Assembly: GCF_000764305.2 (NCBI RefSeq) | Contig: NW_025936130.1 | Location: 226,164 to 290,163, forward strand | Length of the DNA: 64,000 nucleotides | Direction of reading: 5' to 3' | From: Hyalella azteca | Lineage: Eukaryota; Arthropoda; Malacostraca; Amphipoda; Hyalellidae | In this document: in pieces, positions 1 to 13,507 of the stretch | Layout of the letters: every line of letters starts with the position of its first letter | How positions within the stretch are numbered: position 1 is the first letter of the stretch | Position numbers and translations under genes: made by a program | The notes under the pieces: model-generated | Databases searched by the model: none | The model's input: the letters and a program-made list of their open reading frames with translations, nothing else | Told to the model about the DNA's origin: nothing

Positions 1-350
1 GCAGTGATGTATTTATTGTATTTACAAATCAGCAGTGATGTATTTATTGTATTTACAAATCACCAGTGATGTATTTATTGTATTTACAAATCAGCAGTGA
101 TGTATTTATTGTATTTACAAATCACCAGTGATGTATTTATTGTATTTACAAAACACCAGTGATGTATTTATTGTATTTACAAATCAGCAGTGATGTATTT
201 ATTGTATTTACAAATCAGCAGTGATGTATTTATTGTATTTACAAATCAGCACTGATGTATTTATTGTATTTACAAATTAGCAGTGATTTATTCATTGTAT
301 TTACAAAACACCAGTGATGTATTTATTGTATTTACAAATCAGCACTGATG
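1..350. repeat. 31-bp minisatellite, about 11 units, open at the window edge
   Basis: Head-to-tail copies of a 31-bp unit beginning GCAGTGATGTATTTATTG, with few substitutions (for example AATCAG/AATCAC/AAACAC variants near the unit end). The array reaches base 1, so its full length is unknown. No open frame. Confidence 0.95.
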
Positions 351-2524
351 TATTCACATTACGAGTATCAAATCTTGGTACGAAACAGAGGCAGTCGGCG
401 CGAGAAGAGTGAAGCAAGGGTGTTTTTTACCGCGATCTCGGTCATGGTCGGTTATATAGGCAACACGTCACCCACGTACACAATGTTCACTTGATTGCAT
501 CTCCACAGTCTCCGAGCTTCTGTATAATTTAAGTGAATTCAAAAAGAATAGCATATGCATTGCATCGCAGAAAAAAAATTAGGAATTAGGCCCTGGAAAA
601 AAATTTTTTAATTAAATTTTTTAAAATTAAAAAATTATGCCCTGGAAAATACCCTTTTCCTTCTAAAATGAAAGGACGAATTTATCTATAATAAAGATAT
701 TTACACCAAGATTTAAAGGATTCAATAAAAGTAATGACAACCATTGGAAGAAGGGGCAGAAGATAAACGATGATAAAGAAACGATAGGCTAGTTTTTCAA
801 CGGGTACCGAAGCACGAGCTGATTGGTCTACTCGCATGAGGCTGCAGACCGATCGAGAAAGATACTAATTACCGTAATTAGAGTTAAGCTTTGCAACCTT
901 GAGTATATATGAAGCTATGAACGATGAAAAACTTGAAGGCCAGCGTTTCTAACACGCATTACACGCCTGATGTGGACATATTAACAAATTTGCGGTTCTT
1001 GATTTAGGATTGTCGCATGAAAATGGTAGAGTCCTTTATCCTATAAATATTTTTGAGTTAAATTGTATTGAAACGAGCGTTCGCGGCGCTGACGCTCGGC
1101 GCTGACTATAACTGACGCTCGGCTAATAATGTTCTGCTTTTTAATCAATTTTTAGAGTTTCTTTTGTTAAATTTTCTAAAAGTCATGCCTGGAATTCTAA
1201 CAACAAACTAGTAGATTCTTTTTGCTTTTCTTTTGGGTCACGGACTGTTCGGCATGATATTCAAGGCTAGGGATTCCCGACCAGCAATCATCATTAAAAT
1301 GCTGCGAATAATCTGTTGTTCTTGTAGTTGAAAATGCAATACACAATCCTAGTTTGTACGAAAGGAAATGCCTTTTTTAGCGCTCTGAAGGATCTGGCAG
1401 GAAAGCTTTCTACTCTCGCCCCTGCACTGACTTGGTCACGGAGATCCCCGCATGCGTGGGCTTGGTGCAGATCTGGTGTGCTTGTTTGAATATTCTTAGT
1501 GCCCGTGAACGCTAGCCTGGCCTCGAGCGTTATCACATTCTGGTATAAACTAAGCCAGGAAATGCGTTTTGGAAATACGCTGAATGGAAGAATTTATGTC
1601 ACTTAATCACATCGCTGTTATCTCTAACAGAAGAAGCGGCGAGAAGCAAGCAACAGCATCGTGCATCAGGTGGCCCAAATGAGGGCGGATGAACGATAAC
1701 CAAAGGCGGCGATCCATCGTGGCCTGGGACTGCTATGTCCCAAACAAATACTAAGGATACTAAGAAGGTGGTAAAAATGGCATCAGCCTCAGTGTAAGTA
1801 AGTAGAATGATCAGTTAAATCATTTTTGGAAAAAGTTGGAAGCAAAATGTGTACATGAACTTCATAAAAAAATTATGTTAGATCATTTAGACTAGTTTTT
1901 TTAATATTCTACACAGTTGATTGCTTGGAGAACATTAATCACACGTAAAATTAAATCAGTTTTAATTCATTAGTTACAGTATTAACGATTGCCTATTGTA
2001 TAAACGCATTCACATTCAGTCAAGTGTGCTAAAGAAAATATCCAAGATGAAGAAATAGTAGTCAGTTCTGCCACCGACTTCAAGGAAGAGGTTTAAGAGA
2101 ATATTTGAAAGGGACACGTGGGGTTTCCAAGGAATCGCTCTAGGTAGAGACCTTGACCCAGACACAGCCGCTGTAGACGCTACCTATAAGTGCGACCACT
2201 GACGCTACCACGATCGTAGGTATAGCTAAGTTTTATCCGTCAGAGGATATGGAGCAAGATCATGAGGTAAGAAAAAACAGCAATTATAGAGGTAAAAATG
2301 TGACGAGACTTAGAATAATGGTGGGAATAATAATTAAATTGGTGAAGGTAGATTGTTAGAGAGAACAAAATGTACTTTTGTTTTAAAGGATGAGGTGAGA
2401 CGAGCATTATTGAAAGTAAGACGAACATTTAAGAAGGAATGTCTAAAATAATTTAATAAGATTGGTTTAAAAAAATGATTTTTATATTTTTAATACAATT
2501 TCGCAAAAGGTTATTTGTACTCAC
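351..2524. other. Non-coding stretch downstream of the visible part of gene A
   Basis: AT-rich sequence with no recognisable exon or RNA gene. In transcription sense it lies after gene A exon 3, so it is probably intron. A poly-purine/AT patch at 590-650 and scattered short open frames are all I see. Confidence 0.6.
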
Positions 2525-2868
2525 CTAGCATAAGGAAGGGTGCAGCCAAGTTAATGCCAATGAAGGTCACGCCGTAGTAGATGAGCACTCCGAAGGCCGT
2601 GGAAGTGGCCAAAGCAGCACTGATGATGCCCGCTAAACCGAGGAGTGTTTTGCTTCTAACACAATCCCCCATGCTGACGGTCGCTAGGCAGAATGTCACC
2701 ATCACGAAGAAGGTTCCGAGGAAATATGGCAACACTGAACGCGTATTTTCTTGGAATTCAAGCTCCGCGGTTCTTGAATTGTGAATGGAAATTTCTAAAT
2801 TTGGAGCTATCGCGTTAAGTTCTCCGGCCAAGTATTTCTTGAGAAACGCCTTCTCCCATAAATTGGAC
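2525..2868 (-). CDS. Gene A exon equivalent to gene B exon 3 (sterol-sensing helices)
   Basis: 344 nt, acceptor cattttcatag|GTCC, donor GCTAG|GTGAGT. It encodes SNLWEKAFLKKYL, then VLPYFLGTFFVMVTFCLATVSMG, GDCVRSKTLLGLAG and FIGINLAAPFLMLG. It is 12 nt longer than its gene B counterpart and ends in the same phase. Confidence 0.92.
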
Positions 2869-3934
2869 CTATGAAAATGAGCGATAAATTGAATGGTTAG
2901 TGGATAGTTGGGAATTCGAATTAGATTAATTCAAATATATGGGCACTTATAAAAAGATGTTTAACTTTCAATTGAACACGAAACAATTTGGTAGCTAAAA
3001 ACCAGTATACTTGCATGGGTCGAGGACTCGAGGCCATCCGCCCATTGCGTACAAAAATGCGGCATGGAATTTTTTTTCATCAGAAACTTCTGACAAACCA
3101 GTGAGCGTAAAAAGACATATATTAAAAATTGTTCGCACACACGACAAAACTCATACTCACAGTTGATCCATTTCCTTAGTTGATGAAGTTCCCCAGTAAT
3201 GAAGCTTTACAGCCCTAGCTATCTTAATGGTGTTGTCAGGGTGAAGTTCGATGCCTGCCATGAAACTGGGGAAGACGTAGTTAGCGAAACTAGAAGGGTT
3301 CAGCATTACAGGGAATGGGAATTTGAATTTGCCTTGTTTCATTTCAGGAATATGAACTCCTAACTCGAGAAAGTTATTGCCCACGCACTTCCCCGCAATT
3401 CTTGCGCACACGTCTTCATACGTGTATGTATTTCCGGCTTCGTCCTGGAATTCGAAGTTTAACGCATAATGGTCAATTGCTTTCAGTTCACTCCAAAGTT
3501 CTTCGTCGATCAAATTCGTTTCGTCTTTTGCCATGACACCAAAATGAACGTAGCGACCGTTGCGAATCAACCGAGCTGCGTCAAACATCTTCGAGGTATT
3601 TGTTGGGAAGTATTTATCAAGTACGGCTCTTTCTTGCCGGGCTCGTCCATTGCTAGGAGAGAAGAGGTATTCGGGATCGTCTGTCCAACTTATTCTCTGA
3701 TAGGCAGTCGCGAATATTATAGTGATGAAAAGAGGAACCATAATAAAATAGCCGGTATGATCTGCAATTGCTTCGCCCAGTTTGAAGAATAATCTTGATA
3801 ATAAAGAGTCGAATCTTTCAAAGAAGAAATTTTTTTTGTTTTCAACGAATTTGGAGTTCGGTAGAAATCGAGTCAGCAGCTTTCCTATGATGCTCATGTT
3901 TTCGTGAGTTATCTCTGGGCGTCCGGATCCTCGC
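2525..3934 (-). CDS. Gene A (partial): second Patched-domain-containing (PTR-type) protein, paralogue of gene B
   Basis: Two exons are visible, 3934-3161 (774 nt) and 2868-2525 (344 nt), with the same intron phases as gene B exons 2 and 3 (phase 2, 2, 1). The protein begins upstream of the ATG at 3897 in an open frame reaching the acceptor ttcgtcgcag|G, which implies a missing 5' exon; ATG 3897 (MSIIGKLL) is an alternative start. It shows TM1 (TGYFIMVPLFITIIFATA), DDPEYLFSPSNGRARQERAV, the first luminal domain, and the first sterol-sensing helices ending NLAAPFLMLG. It stops at donor GCTAG|GTGAGT where exon 4 with GIGIDD should follow. That exon is not in 1-2524, so it lies left of the window or is lost. 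No frameshift or stop interrupts the exons, so it looks functional rather than decayed. Roughly half of its residues match gene B. Confidence 0.9.
3161..3934 (-). CDS. Gene A exon equivalent to gene B exon 2
   Basis: 774 nt between acceptor G at 3934 and donor CAACT|GTGAGT. It encodes RFDSLLSRLFFKLG, TM1, DDPEYLF and the first luminal domain (NGRYVHFGVMAKDE, VMLNPSSFANYVFP), aligned block by block with gene B and 18 nt longer. Splitting after two bases of a Leu codon matches the gene B phase. Confidence 0.9.
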
Positions 3935-4497
3935 CTGCGACGAATAAATGTATTTAATTATATTGTAAGGGGATAAAATATCATGAAAAAAATAATATAA
4001 ATAAATAATTTTACCTTGTGCTTCCCGTTGTGTATGAAAAATGCACATAAATATTCTTTCTAATCATGAAATTTTATGGTTCTTATATTTATGTTGTATG
4101 TATATTATATAACACAAGCAACAAGACATCTCGGTCATCATCTGTGTCATACAACACAGTTTCACACACCAAAAATCCGTTTGAATATTTCAGAATGCTA
4201 AGTTGAGGCAAACTATGTTGTAACGTTAAATCTTAAAACATTAGCATCCCCTGTGGCTCTTCAATATTAATTCGCCAATGAATGCGAATGAAGGCACTGT
4301 TTTAATGAAATTAATTCAATTTAATTTAATTAATGCAGGCACAGCTTTCGAACAACATCGAGTGGCTCTGCTCTCTTCGACTATTTTCAAGCACACAAAT
4401 GGTACAAATTTATGGTAAAAATTACAGAAAAAATATAACTAAGCACTCAATGCAGTGAGTGACAGAGCGCGCATTTTCTCGTCGAAGAAAACGTGAA

Positions 4498-4531
4498 GTC
4501 ACGGACGGACAGACAGACAGACGGACGGGCA
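4498..4531. repeat. (GACA/GACG)n microsatellite
   Basis: Short run of ACGG/ACAG tetranucleotides (acggacggacagacagacag...) in non-coding DNA. Confidence 0.8.
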
Positions 4532-5345
4532 TGGTGAGCGCAATAGTGCATTTTTTCCATATATGAGAAAATGCGCTAAAAATACCCAATAACAATTTTC
4601 AAGATTTATTATACGTATTTTCATTTTAATTATAATTATTTACATGGTATTCGGATCCCTCGGCGGAGTTGGATGTCGGCATCTTCGTTGGTGTGCAGCG
4701 GGCGCTGGTAACGTGTTCGGACTGCGTCGTTCCGAAGTGCCTCCCATTTTATGAGGTTAGGTTCAGTTCGACTACGAGAACAAGATTATTATTTCTTTGG
4801 TTTCATGCAGTCTTTCACTTGTAGATTTTATAGATGGTATATAGGTTGATTTTGTCTACAGGCAATACTGAAAAGATTGTATTGTTAACACATGCAGATG
4901 TTATTTTATTTTACCACTCGGATTAAATTATCACAAAAACTGTTATTCGTTTTCTAATTGAAGTCTGCCCTTCAATTTAACGATGTGATGCTTGGGCAGA
5001 TGACCAAAAACTTTAAAAATCCGGATACAAAAGAAGCTACGAACTAAGTGGAAAGAATAGAAATTATATAATATGAAATATTATATAATATGCTATAAAT
5101 TATATAATATGATAATATAGAATATGATGATAGAAATTATATAATCATATAATATGATAATATAGCAAGCAACTGAATAACTTTTTCCCTCACTAGCTTG
5201 TATTTCGATTAGAACATCAAGATCAAAGAACTTAACTGAAATTTACTAAGTATTTTTCTATATCTATACCACTTCTAGTGATCAGAAAACCGAGTCGGGG
5301 AAAAGCGAGGATTAATTGAGCCACGTCTGTTAAATGTTAAATTAT

Positions 5346-5459
5346 AAAATGCAAAACTTTTCGAAATGTTTTCTTTTTTGTCAGGAACTAATTCTACAAA
5401 ATGCAAAACTTTTCGAAATGTTTTCTTTTTTTTTTTTTTGTCAGGAACTAATTCTACAA
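5346..5459. repeat. Tandem duplication of about 52 bp with poly-T expansion
   Basis: AAATGCAAAACTTTTCGAAA ... AATTCTACAA occurs twice in a row (5346-5397 and 5398-5459). The second copy differs mainly by a longer T run, suggesting a recent duplication followed by slippage. Confidence 0.9.
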
Positions 5460-8400
5460 GTTCTCATTAAACATAGATTATAGACGACGCAATAATAACT
5501 TAAATACTGGGAAATGTTATTTTGCTTTAAAATATTCCCATAATCTATTTTTAATATAAGATATTATTAACGTAAAGTTAGTAGGACCTCGAGCTTGGAC
5601 CTCGAGCTTGTGACCTTCACGAAACGCCCAAGGAGATGCCAGCAACAACAACAGTTCAAGCTTGTTCGCCTGCCGGATACCAAACAACACTGTCAGGTCC
5701 AACGCAAATCGGAATTAGCTGCTCCCTTCTTTTAATTTCGTTGTTTCCAACAACGCGGACATATTGCGTTATCAGTTACAAGTCATTATGACAAAGAAAA
5801 TTAATCGAATTAGACCAACCGGCCCAGCACCGAAGCCGAAAAAAGTATAACTCAGCATCTTTTTCGAGGTTCGAAATTATTTAGTCCTAATCAGACCTAG
5901 CACGTAGAGACGTTCCAGTATTTATTCGTGGCCCCTCCAATCCGCAATTATTCAACCTATAAATCGAATCACCAATCGATCGAACGACCCATCGTCTAAA
6001 TTCTAAAATGACGATGGACCTTGTTTCGTGGCTTTATGACCCGAATCCCTGTTCGTATTCTGAATAATATCAATGAAATTCAACGAGGTTGTAGATGGAA
6101 CTTCTCAGGAGCGTGGCCGATTTGTCGCAGTATCTTATGAGCTGGCAACAATTTGAGCGCAGGTAAGCCGTAAGAGTATGAAGTGGTGCATCGTTGTAAC
6201 GTTCATTACATTCTGGGCTATTTCTTTACGTAATTGGTGATTAAAATTTCTTAATGTTTTAAAGAGAATGGGATTGCAGGCCAGTCCTAACTGCGGCAGA
6301 TGGGTAACCTTGCGGAAATAGACTAGGCGTTGCATTCAGGGCAGATTGGTACGGTGTTCAATATATTTGTTGTCCACAGCTTTGCTCCCCACAGGCCAAT
6401 AGTCTAGTGTCTCCTAATTTCTTTTGCGATCAAGTACCACATAGAGTGGCCGTACAATCGCCGCGTACCACCCGGTACCAGAAACCGTACCACCACCAAT
6501 ACCATACACATACTAAATACATTTACTACTGCAGGTTGGCAAGGCGTTGTCGAGCTTGATAATTCCTGCATTTTTGAAATTCCTATCCCTACTTTTCCGT
6601 AATCTTTAATATATTTATCAATTGCACAATCAAATTAAAATCTTCGAATATCTTCTCTTTATTTACGAACAAAACCGAAATAACTTATAATGTATATCTA
6701 AACCCCTACACAAACAAATCTACTCGTTGCTAAATAAATATGAGAATACCTGCATAAAATAACACGATAAAATAACAATCTGCGTTAACTTGCAATTTGT
6801 TTCCATATAACCATGTGTTTGGCACTACATATTCCGGAGATGGAAATATAATCACTTAAAGTTATTTCATGGAATGGGAAGTGTTGCTGTGTCACCTGAA
6901 AGTAACCTTCGCTGTACGGCTTGATAATCTCTGCGGTAGTCAGAGCGTGAAGGAGACCTACGAATTCTTGACGAACGAAGCAACGAGTCACGTGCGACGT
7001 GCGCCCAGTTTAACTTTATATTTTTAAATGGATAATTTTTTAGCGAAACATAGCAGTAAATTTAAATACTGTTGCAGGTAAAATCTCCTTGTCAGACGCA
7101 TCAAAGCACAATATTACAGCGCACTATGCTCAGAAAAGGAAAAAAACTCTGTAACCGTAACCTTCGTTTTTTTTTCAAATTATATACCTATGATTGCATG
7201 CAGCATGATGAATATGTGCGTAACATAATCACGTTCACCAGAGTGTACACGTAAAAATAAATACACGTATTTATTTTAATTAACTAGCACACACAATCTT
7301 CTGTACAATCAGTTCAATAATCAACAAGATTTGGAGGGCACTTAGTATTAGTAGTGATAACACACGACCACTCTCCACCACTGCGCGCGCAGCTCTAACC
7401 AACATCGGGCACGGGACTACGGGAACGGGATGCCCAGCCGCGAAACTTGCAGCAAAAACTAACCTCGCCGCTCCATCCAGTCCATGCAGTGAGTGAGGGG
7501 AAAACCATAGCCCCAAGCAAAATTTGGGTTATTCACATTTTCATGCGCATGCAGTTTCCTCCTGATACACTTCTAATTTATTTTTCCTCTAAGTCGAATT
7601 TCATTTTCTGTTGGCATGATGAAAATATCATTAAAAATTTTTACACTTACGGGAGTCAGCTGCCAACTGTATTTGTATTCATGAGTGCCTGAGCAAAGTC
7701 TCTAACCTGGCAGGTCATTGAAATGTGTGTGAATGTGAAATTATTGTTTATAATATATTGGTTGGTATGCAGGAACCCAATTGCATTTTCTCTTATTAAT
7801 GCACAGTGTCATACATCTTCGAGTTAAATTCACTGTAAAAGTGATGCTTCTTTTACCGTAACCTCGGATTTTCTTGATTAAATTACAAAAATTCTAGTAA
7901 CGTAATGAATATAAATTTCAAATGTATTCGTGAAACCGAACACGTCTAGTTTAACTCATTTTCTATTACTCACTGTTAATGAGTATGGCCTCGCAGTGTA
8001 CCCATACAGTCGTTTGCGATTTTTCCTAAAGAATTGCGCTTACTTTGAAATTAAAATACCACTGATGGCTTTGGGAGCAGCTGCCACTAAAAGCGGGAGC
8101 CTTCTTCATTCAAACAACTGTACCAATCTCTGATAACAAAATTCCATTTGATCTTTAAATTCTTTCGCAGTAACAACATTTTCTGCGCTCGCTGGTGTGA
8201 ATTGACTCGTGTTTCTATTTTATGATGTTAGCGGCTTGCCGAGTAGTTCGTTAGTTACGATACTTATTGAATTTCGACTGAATCCCAAATCAAATGCGTT
8301 TTGCGACATGAATGTCACCTCCCTGTATCGCGAATTACTGAAATATTGATACTTAAATGAAATAAGTAATAGAGCTTATAGTGCTCTCTTGAATCTCCTT

Positions 8401-8922
8401 ATTAAAAAAAGCGGAGAGCGTGTCTCATTAGTTTGAAGCGGAGAAACGGCAGATGGATCATCATGGACCCCAATGCGAGATTTCACAGTTTATGCTTATC
8501 ATTAATTATGCGCATTGAAAATATTCTAAATTGCTGCAACCATCTCAATAACAATGAGCCTTCAGGCGCACCGCTGTACAGTGCACATTGCATTGCATTG
8601 CACATTAACAGCCACCGCAGTACGGGGCCAATTAAGGAGCCTCCGATATTTTCGGAGTTAATAGGAAGTCGCTTATGTTCGTAGCCGCGATGCATCTGCA
8701 TCCTGCATGAGATGAAGTTAGGTTAGATGCAGCTTATCAAATGAGGGAGCCAGCTGATGTTTATGACATTATCTCTTCGGTTTCTGATGCCAATAATAAA
8801 GTCGATTATTTCCAGTTAACGTCAAATCGGGAGGCACGCGTTCGTAGAACGTGCTGAAGATATAATTAAGAGATAATTAATTAGTTGCCCTCTTTAAGGC
8901 GGTGGTTTGTAGCTCAACCTTT

Positions 8923-9060
8923 CATTCTTCTAAACGTCCGATCGTTTTTTCATCTTTTTATTCTTCTATACGTCCCATCGTGTTTCAAAGTTTTTATTTT
9001 TCTATACGTCCCATCGTTTTTTTTCAAGCTTTAATCTTCTATAGGTCCCATTGTTTTTCT
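8923..9060. repeat. Fourfold tandem repeat of about 36 bp
   Basis: Four diverged copies of TTCTTCTATACGTCCCATCG followed by a T-rich spacer. The units are out of multiple-of-three register and show no coding sign. Confidence 0.8.
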
Positions 9061-9719
9061 GCAACACAGCATTGTCAGCAGCTGCATCTCTGAAATACAC
9101 ACTAGGCGCCCCCTGAGCATAAGCATTTTTGGGACAAACAATTTCAAACTTAAATCTCTTTTTAGTCTCCGGTTATTATCAGTATTCATTACGTAGGAGC
9201 GAATTATTTCGATTTTCAGCTGGTTGGTTTAACTTCCTGCCATCCCACACGTCATCTTTCGCTCGACATTTTAGCATTTCTTAAAATACGAGGCAATTAA
9301 GTATTACGAGGCAGGAACTCAGTATTGTTAAAAGTTTTGTTAACGTTAACAGGTGGAGGCCTTTGCCTTGTTCAAATATGATCATTACCATACAAGTTGG
9401 AGAACCACAGCTTTAATGAAATCGCAATGCGTTACGTGTCGTGCTATGCGCACAAGTGTTGCGCAAGGATAGTAGCCGTCATCCTCAAGCTAAGAGATCT
9501 GCCGAAAACCGACTGTCAGTGCCCAGCCCACCATGGATTAAACTTTGAAAAGAAAGGGAGATGGCAGGCAGTGCACCGCTCTTGTACCCAAAAATCTCGC
9601 ATCAGTCTTTTCCATATTTTTCAAACCTTAAAACTGTCATGCAGGACGTCCAGCTTAGTTGCTACACGCTCTGTCTTCAATATCAAACTTGTCATGACAT
9701 GACATGACAATGACAAACT

Positions 9720-10071
9720 AAAAAAAAAACAGCGTTTGAACACATCCATGCGACAACATTTCTTCTCGCTTCGAGTCACCGACATGTGGAACAGCCTACC
9801 TGATAGCATCGTTGACGCTCCGAGTATGAACATCTTCAAAAACAGACTAGACGAAGCTATGCAGGAGCATATGTTCAGTCTAAAAATGCCAAATTACGGA
9901 CCAGGCAATAAGTCCAGCAGCTATCTCAATCAATCGTCAGCTATGGAAAGATCGGGTTCCAAAGGCCGGATCCCTTGTGAATCAAGTCACGAAAAGTTCA
10001 AGAATCGGCAACAGGCCATGGGCCAGGGCCTATTTCTTCAGCGCCGACACTTCTATTCTATACAAGACTGA
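9720..10071 (+). mobile_element. 3' end of a CR1/L2-like non-LTR retrotransposon reverse transcriptase, 5'-truncated
   Basis: A plus-strand frame opens with FFSLRVTDMWNSLPDSIVDA and NIFKNRLDEAM, the pattern found at the very C-terminus of CR1/L2/Jockey-clade reverse transcriptases (FF-x-RV-x-x-WN-x-LP-x-x-x-V-x-A-x-S-x-x-x-FK-x-x-LD). No catalytic YADD domain precedes it, so this is a dead 5'-truncated copy, the usual fate of such elements. The frame runs on for about 60 more residues into sequence shared with 18.6 kb and stops at 10071. Confidence 0.75.
9942..10058 (+). repeat. Dispersed repeat, copy 1 (retroelement tail)
   Basis: About 120 bp beginning TATGGAAAGATCGGGTTCCA and ending CCGACACTTCTATT, nearly identical to the inverted copy at 18613-18727. 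Differences are a few substitutions and a gap of about six bases after GGCCATGGG. It sits inside the frame that follows the reverse-transcriptase tail, so it may be the 3' part of that element. Confidence 0.85.
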
Positions 10072-13000
10072 CGATAAGTTAGAACGTGTCGATGGGGCTT
10101 GAGTTTGGGACAGGCGTGCTTGCTTGTATCACATTCTGCGACCTTCGTGGTCAAATTTATAAATTATGAGGTCTTCCAAAGTTACTTGCCGTGCACTGGG
10201 CAAGTTTTAGTTAATAATAGATGTGTATTGTATTAACCGCGATAATTTTTGGACTACTTGCCACGTTTAGAGCGGTACTGTGACTACCGTCTGCTTCAGG
10301 GGCAAGTAGGGAGGAATAAAAACCGACTAGCTACGTAGTTTTCGTGCACGAGTGAGCAACCAACAGCCACCTTATTGGCTGATCATGAAAATTTTCGGGT
10401 TCTTATTACAGAGTAGCGGCTAGCCTGAACCCAACATAGTGTAATTTATTGAATTAAAAAAAATTGTGAATCTTTTTCGCTTCGTCGTTCAGTGATAGAA
10501 TATTCATCCCAGAAAGTTGAACAGTAATATTTGTTTCCAAAATTATAAATCTATATTATGGGTTAAAAACTCAAGTTTTTAAAAGCCTTTATTTGTCTGT
10601 CACAATTCTAATAATAATTAAGGTTAACATTCAACATAGTCATAGCAACCAGTTTCTTACTTCTACTTCTATCAATTTACATTACATTCGTATCAAGACT
10701 TCATGAATGATTTGTGAAATTAGTGTGGATAGGTATGCAAAATTGAAATTGTCCACTAACTTGTCTTTTTTTCTGGCCTATAAAAACGCACTTTTTGCCA
10801 TTAATGGGAAAATACTGCAGCTTTTACTTGTCCGTGCATAAACCTACTCGCCGTTAAAACTAAAGGCGGCGACTTGTAGCCGTCACTATGCAATAACTGC
10901 AACAACTTGCCCCGCATACACGCACCTTTAAAATTTTTCTGTCAATCACTTAATCGGGCACTAACCTCCGATGACAAAACATTGAATTAGACCAACCAAC
11001 ATGAGTATCGAATGTAACATTGCCCAACAAACCCATGAAAATATCCTATGGTCATAAAATTAAGGGCACTTGGTTTCGAGCTTCAACGTTTATTCTCCAC
11101 TGTCCACACAACCTAACCGATAGCATCTATGCCCGGCGAGAACGACGAAGACTCTTCAAACCAAATATGAACCCGAGGTTTCCCCTACAAAATCCTCGAA
11201 AAGTTAGTCATAGGGGCAATAACTAAACGACGAGTACACTGACACATCCCATCGTACCAAGTCTAATCGCCTAGCCAATTCGTGAAGAGGCAGATTTCGT
11301 GCAACTCTACACGTGAGCTATGCTACCGCGCTCGAATGGAGCTCCATGTGAGCTAGGATTACCTGCAGCACGAATTTGCAACGATTTGCAACCCATCAAC
11401 AATTAGTTTTAATTAAAGATTTTTAATGATATTGCCAAGATGGTAAAAACAGGTAAAACACTGTGCCGATGAGAGACGTCGTAAGACATGGCGCGAACGT
11501 GACCATTGCTTATTCATGGAGCTGCACACAAGGCGCGGGCAGACCAAGGAATGGGCAGACGAAGCTGCGATGGATAAGGAGATTCAGTAAGACATTAAAT
11601 CCTGAATATAATCTTTATCCACGTCGCATTCTCTGTACAAGTTTCAGCTCATCCAGACTACATGAAAAAGAGCTGCAGTTACATTTATGGTCGCGGAAAA
11701 ATTACGCCCAAGCCATATTCGGAACCTCTTATTAAAAGCACAATAGACAGGCAAATATGAAAAGTCCAAAACGGCTAAGAGCACTCCATTATTCACGAGT
11801 TTATGTACATGAATCTGCATGCTAAGGAGATGATATCCATAGATTACAATTGCTACATAACACAAATAAGCTGTGACAACTATGTGGCAATTTGTTCAAT
11901 TGGCTTCTTTTTATATACCAAAATGTAATAGGAGCTGGACAGCCGCAACCACCGTCGGTAGAATTAGTTCAAATTAAATTTCAATTCAATCACTCTCCAT
12001 GCATTAAACGATAAAAAACTAAGAGTTCAAGAACATCGTGAGACGTGAGCGCCATCAATTTGGCTACTAAGAAAAATCAAATGCGTTCAAGTTGCTACGT
12101 TACTTCAAAAAACTTTCATGGATAACAACTTAGGACATTATTTACAAGGGAATTTAATGTGAAATACGGAAAGTTGTTTTACAATGGCAAAATATTTCAG
12201 TCTGGTGGCAAATTCAGAATTAATACATAGGCCACCGAATCCTAGAGAAACTTCAAAAGTATAATTTTCAAAGCTGGATTCCTTCTTCTGGGTGATTTCG
12301 GTCTACAAACGACGACTAAAATTTACCCGGTATTCACAGAATTTAAATGCCAGTCATGTCCTGTCTAAAAATATCTAATAAGTGACCTTACAAGTTAGTT
12401 AAATTTATCCATTTACGATATTTCCCGATTTAATTATTACTTTAATTCCAACGAGGGGCGTCACTAAAATCTTCGTTAAAGTCAGCAGGAACTAAAAATC
12501 GCGGCACTTAAAACACTACTACCCTTGACAAAACCACAATCTAGTCCAGCGATCGCTCATCGAAGTCCAATGCATCGTCACACAATGTCACAATCTGGAA
12601 CTTAACTCTTATTAAAATTCCAGTATTCTAGTATCTCGATTTTAAGGTTATACATCACTGAGGTACAAGTGAAAAGCTCCCATTGAAGGTCGCACGGCAG
12701 TATTTTTACTTCGATTCCACCCAATCACTTCAAGGAGCCCATGATAGACATGCAACCTATATATGCTATGATACGCAACAAAACATGGGCAAAGCTGCAT
12801 GAGATATTCGACATGTAGGTACACGCGTGTCTTTAGTTCGCTTCTTCACGTAGTTGAGCAAAAAAAGTAATCCTTAAAGTGAAAGTTTACAAGGCATAGT
12901 ATCGTGTTCTAAATAATTTAAGAGAAAGCCAGGAAGGAATGGAAAAAATTGTTAACGTTCAGGAAGTACGAGGAAAAGGGAAGCACGACTTTACACGTGG

Positions 13001-13495
13001 TAAAAGTGGTGGGCAAAAAAAAGAAAATCTTAGCTCTCTTCATATATGGGACGAAAGCTGAACTATAAGTATTGCTAATTCAAGGGTATAAGCTCACTCC
13101 ACATTCAATGCACAACGATATGAAAAGAATCGCGAAGCCGTGCGCACTTTGTCTGATAGCAGGAAAAATACATTCTCAGGGTGTTCAACTTCGTCGAGCT
13201 TCGATCAAAGCGAACCATCGAGTTCAAATGGCCAATTCTCGTGACCACCAAGTCAAATAACCTACATCCGAGTCATCTCCTTACATTATAACTTATTTGG
13301 TGTCGGATAACTGAGATTCTATACGTACATTGTAATTCCAACCAACAGATACTCAGCTTGACTTGGATCTCTCCAAGAGCTTCGGGTCACATCACGAGTT
13401 ACTCTTCAATCGACAGTTTACATGCCAAAATTGATTTTCGAAGTCAGTTCTCACATTTACCAAAATAGTCTGCAAACACAGGTATAAATACATTG
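10072..13495. other. Non-coding stretch between the retroelement remnant and gene B
   Basis: No recognisable exon or RNA. The first few hundred bases may still be element 3'UTR. The last part is downstream of gene B and could contain its 3'UTR. Confidence 0.5.
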
Positions 13496-13501
13496 CTTAA
13501 G

Positions 13502-13507
13502 TTTATT
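13502..13507 (-). terminator. Possible polyadenylation signal of gene B
   Basis: AATAAA on the minus strand about 390 nt after the gene B stop codon, in AT-rich DNA. It is the first perfect hexamer I noticed downstream. No transcript evidence is available and such hexamers are common in AT-rich sequence. Confidence 0.3.

Larger units (their letters stand above)
3935..9700. other. Region upstream of gene A: non-coding, several short repeats
   Basis: The missing 5' coding exon of gene A should lie here or beyond, but I could not identify one ending in phase 2 with a convincing donor. Contents seen: GACA/GACG microsatellite (about 4500-4530), AT-only low-complexity block (5045-5165), a tandem duplication at 5346-5459 and a fourfold repeat at 8923-9060. 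Confidence 0.5.

Noticed and set aside
1..350. CRISPR-like array
   Set aside because: Units abut without unique spacers and the context is eukaryotic; it is a minisatellite.
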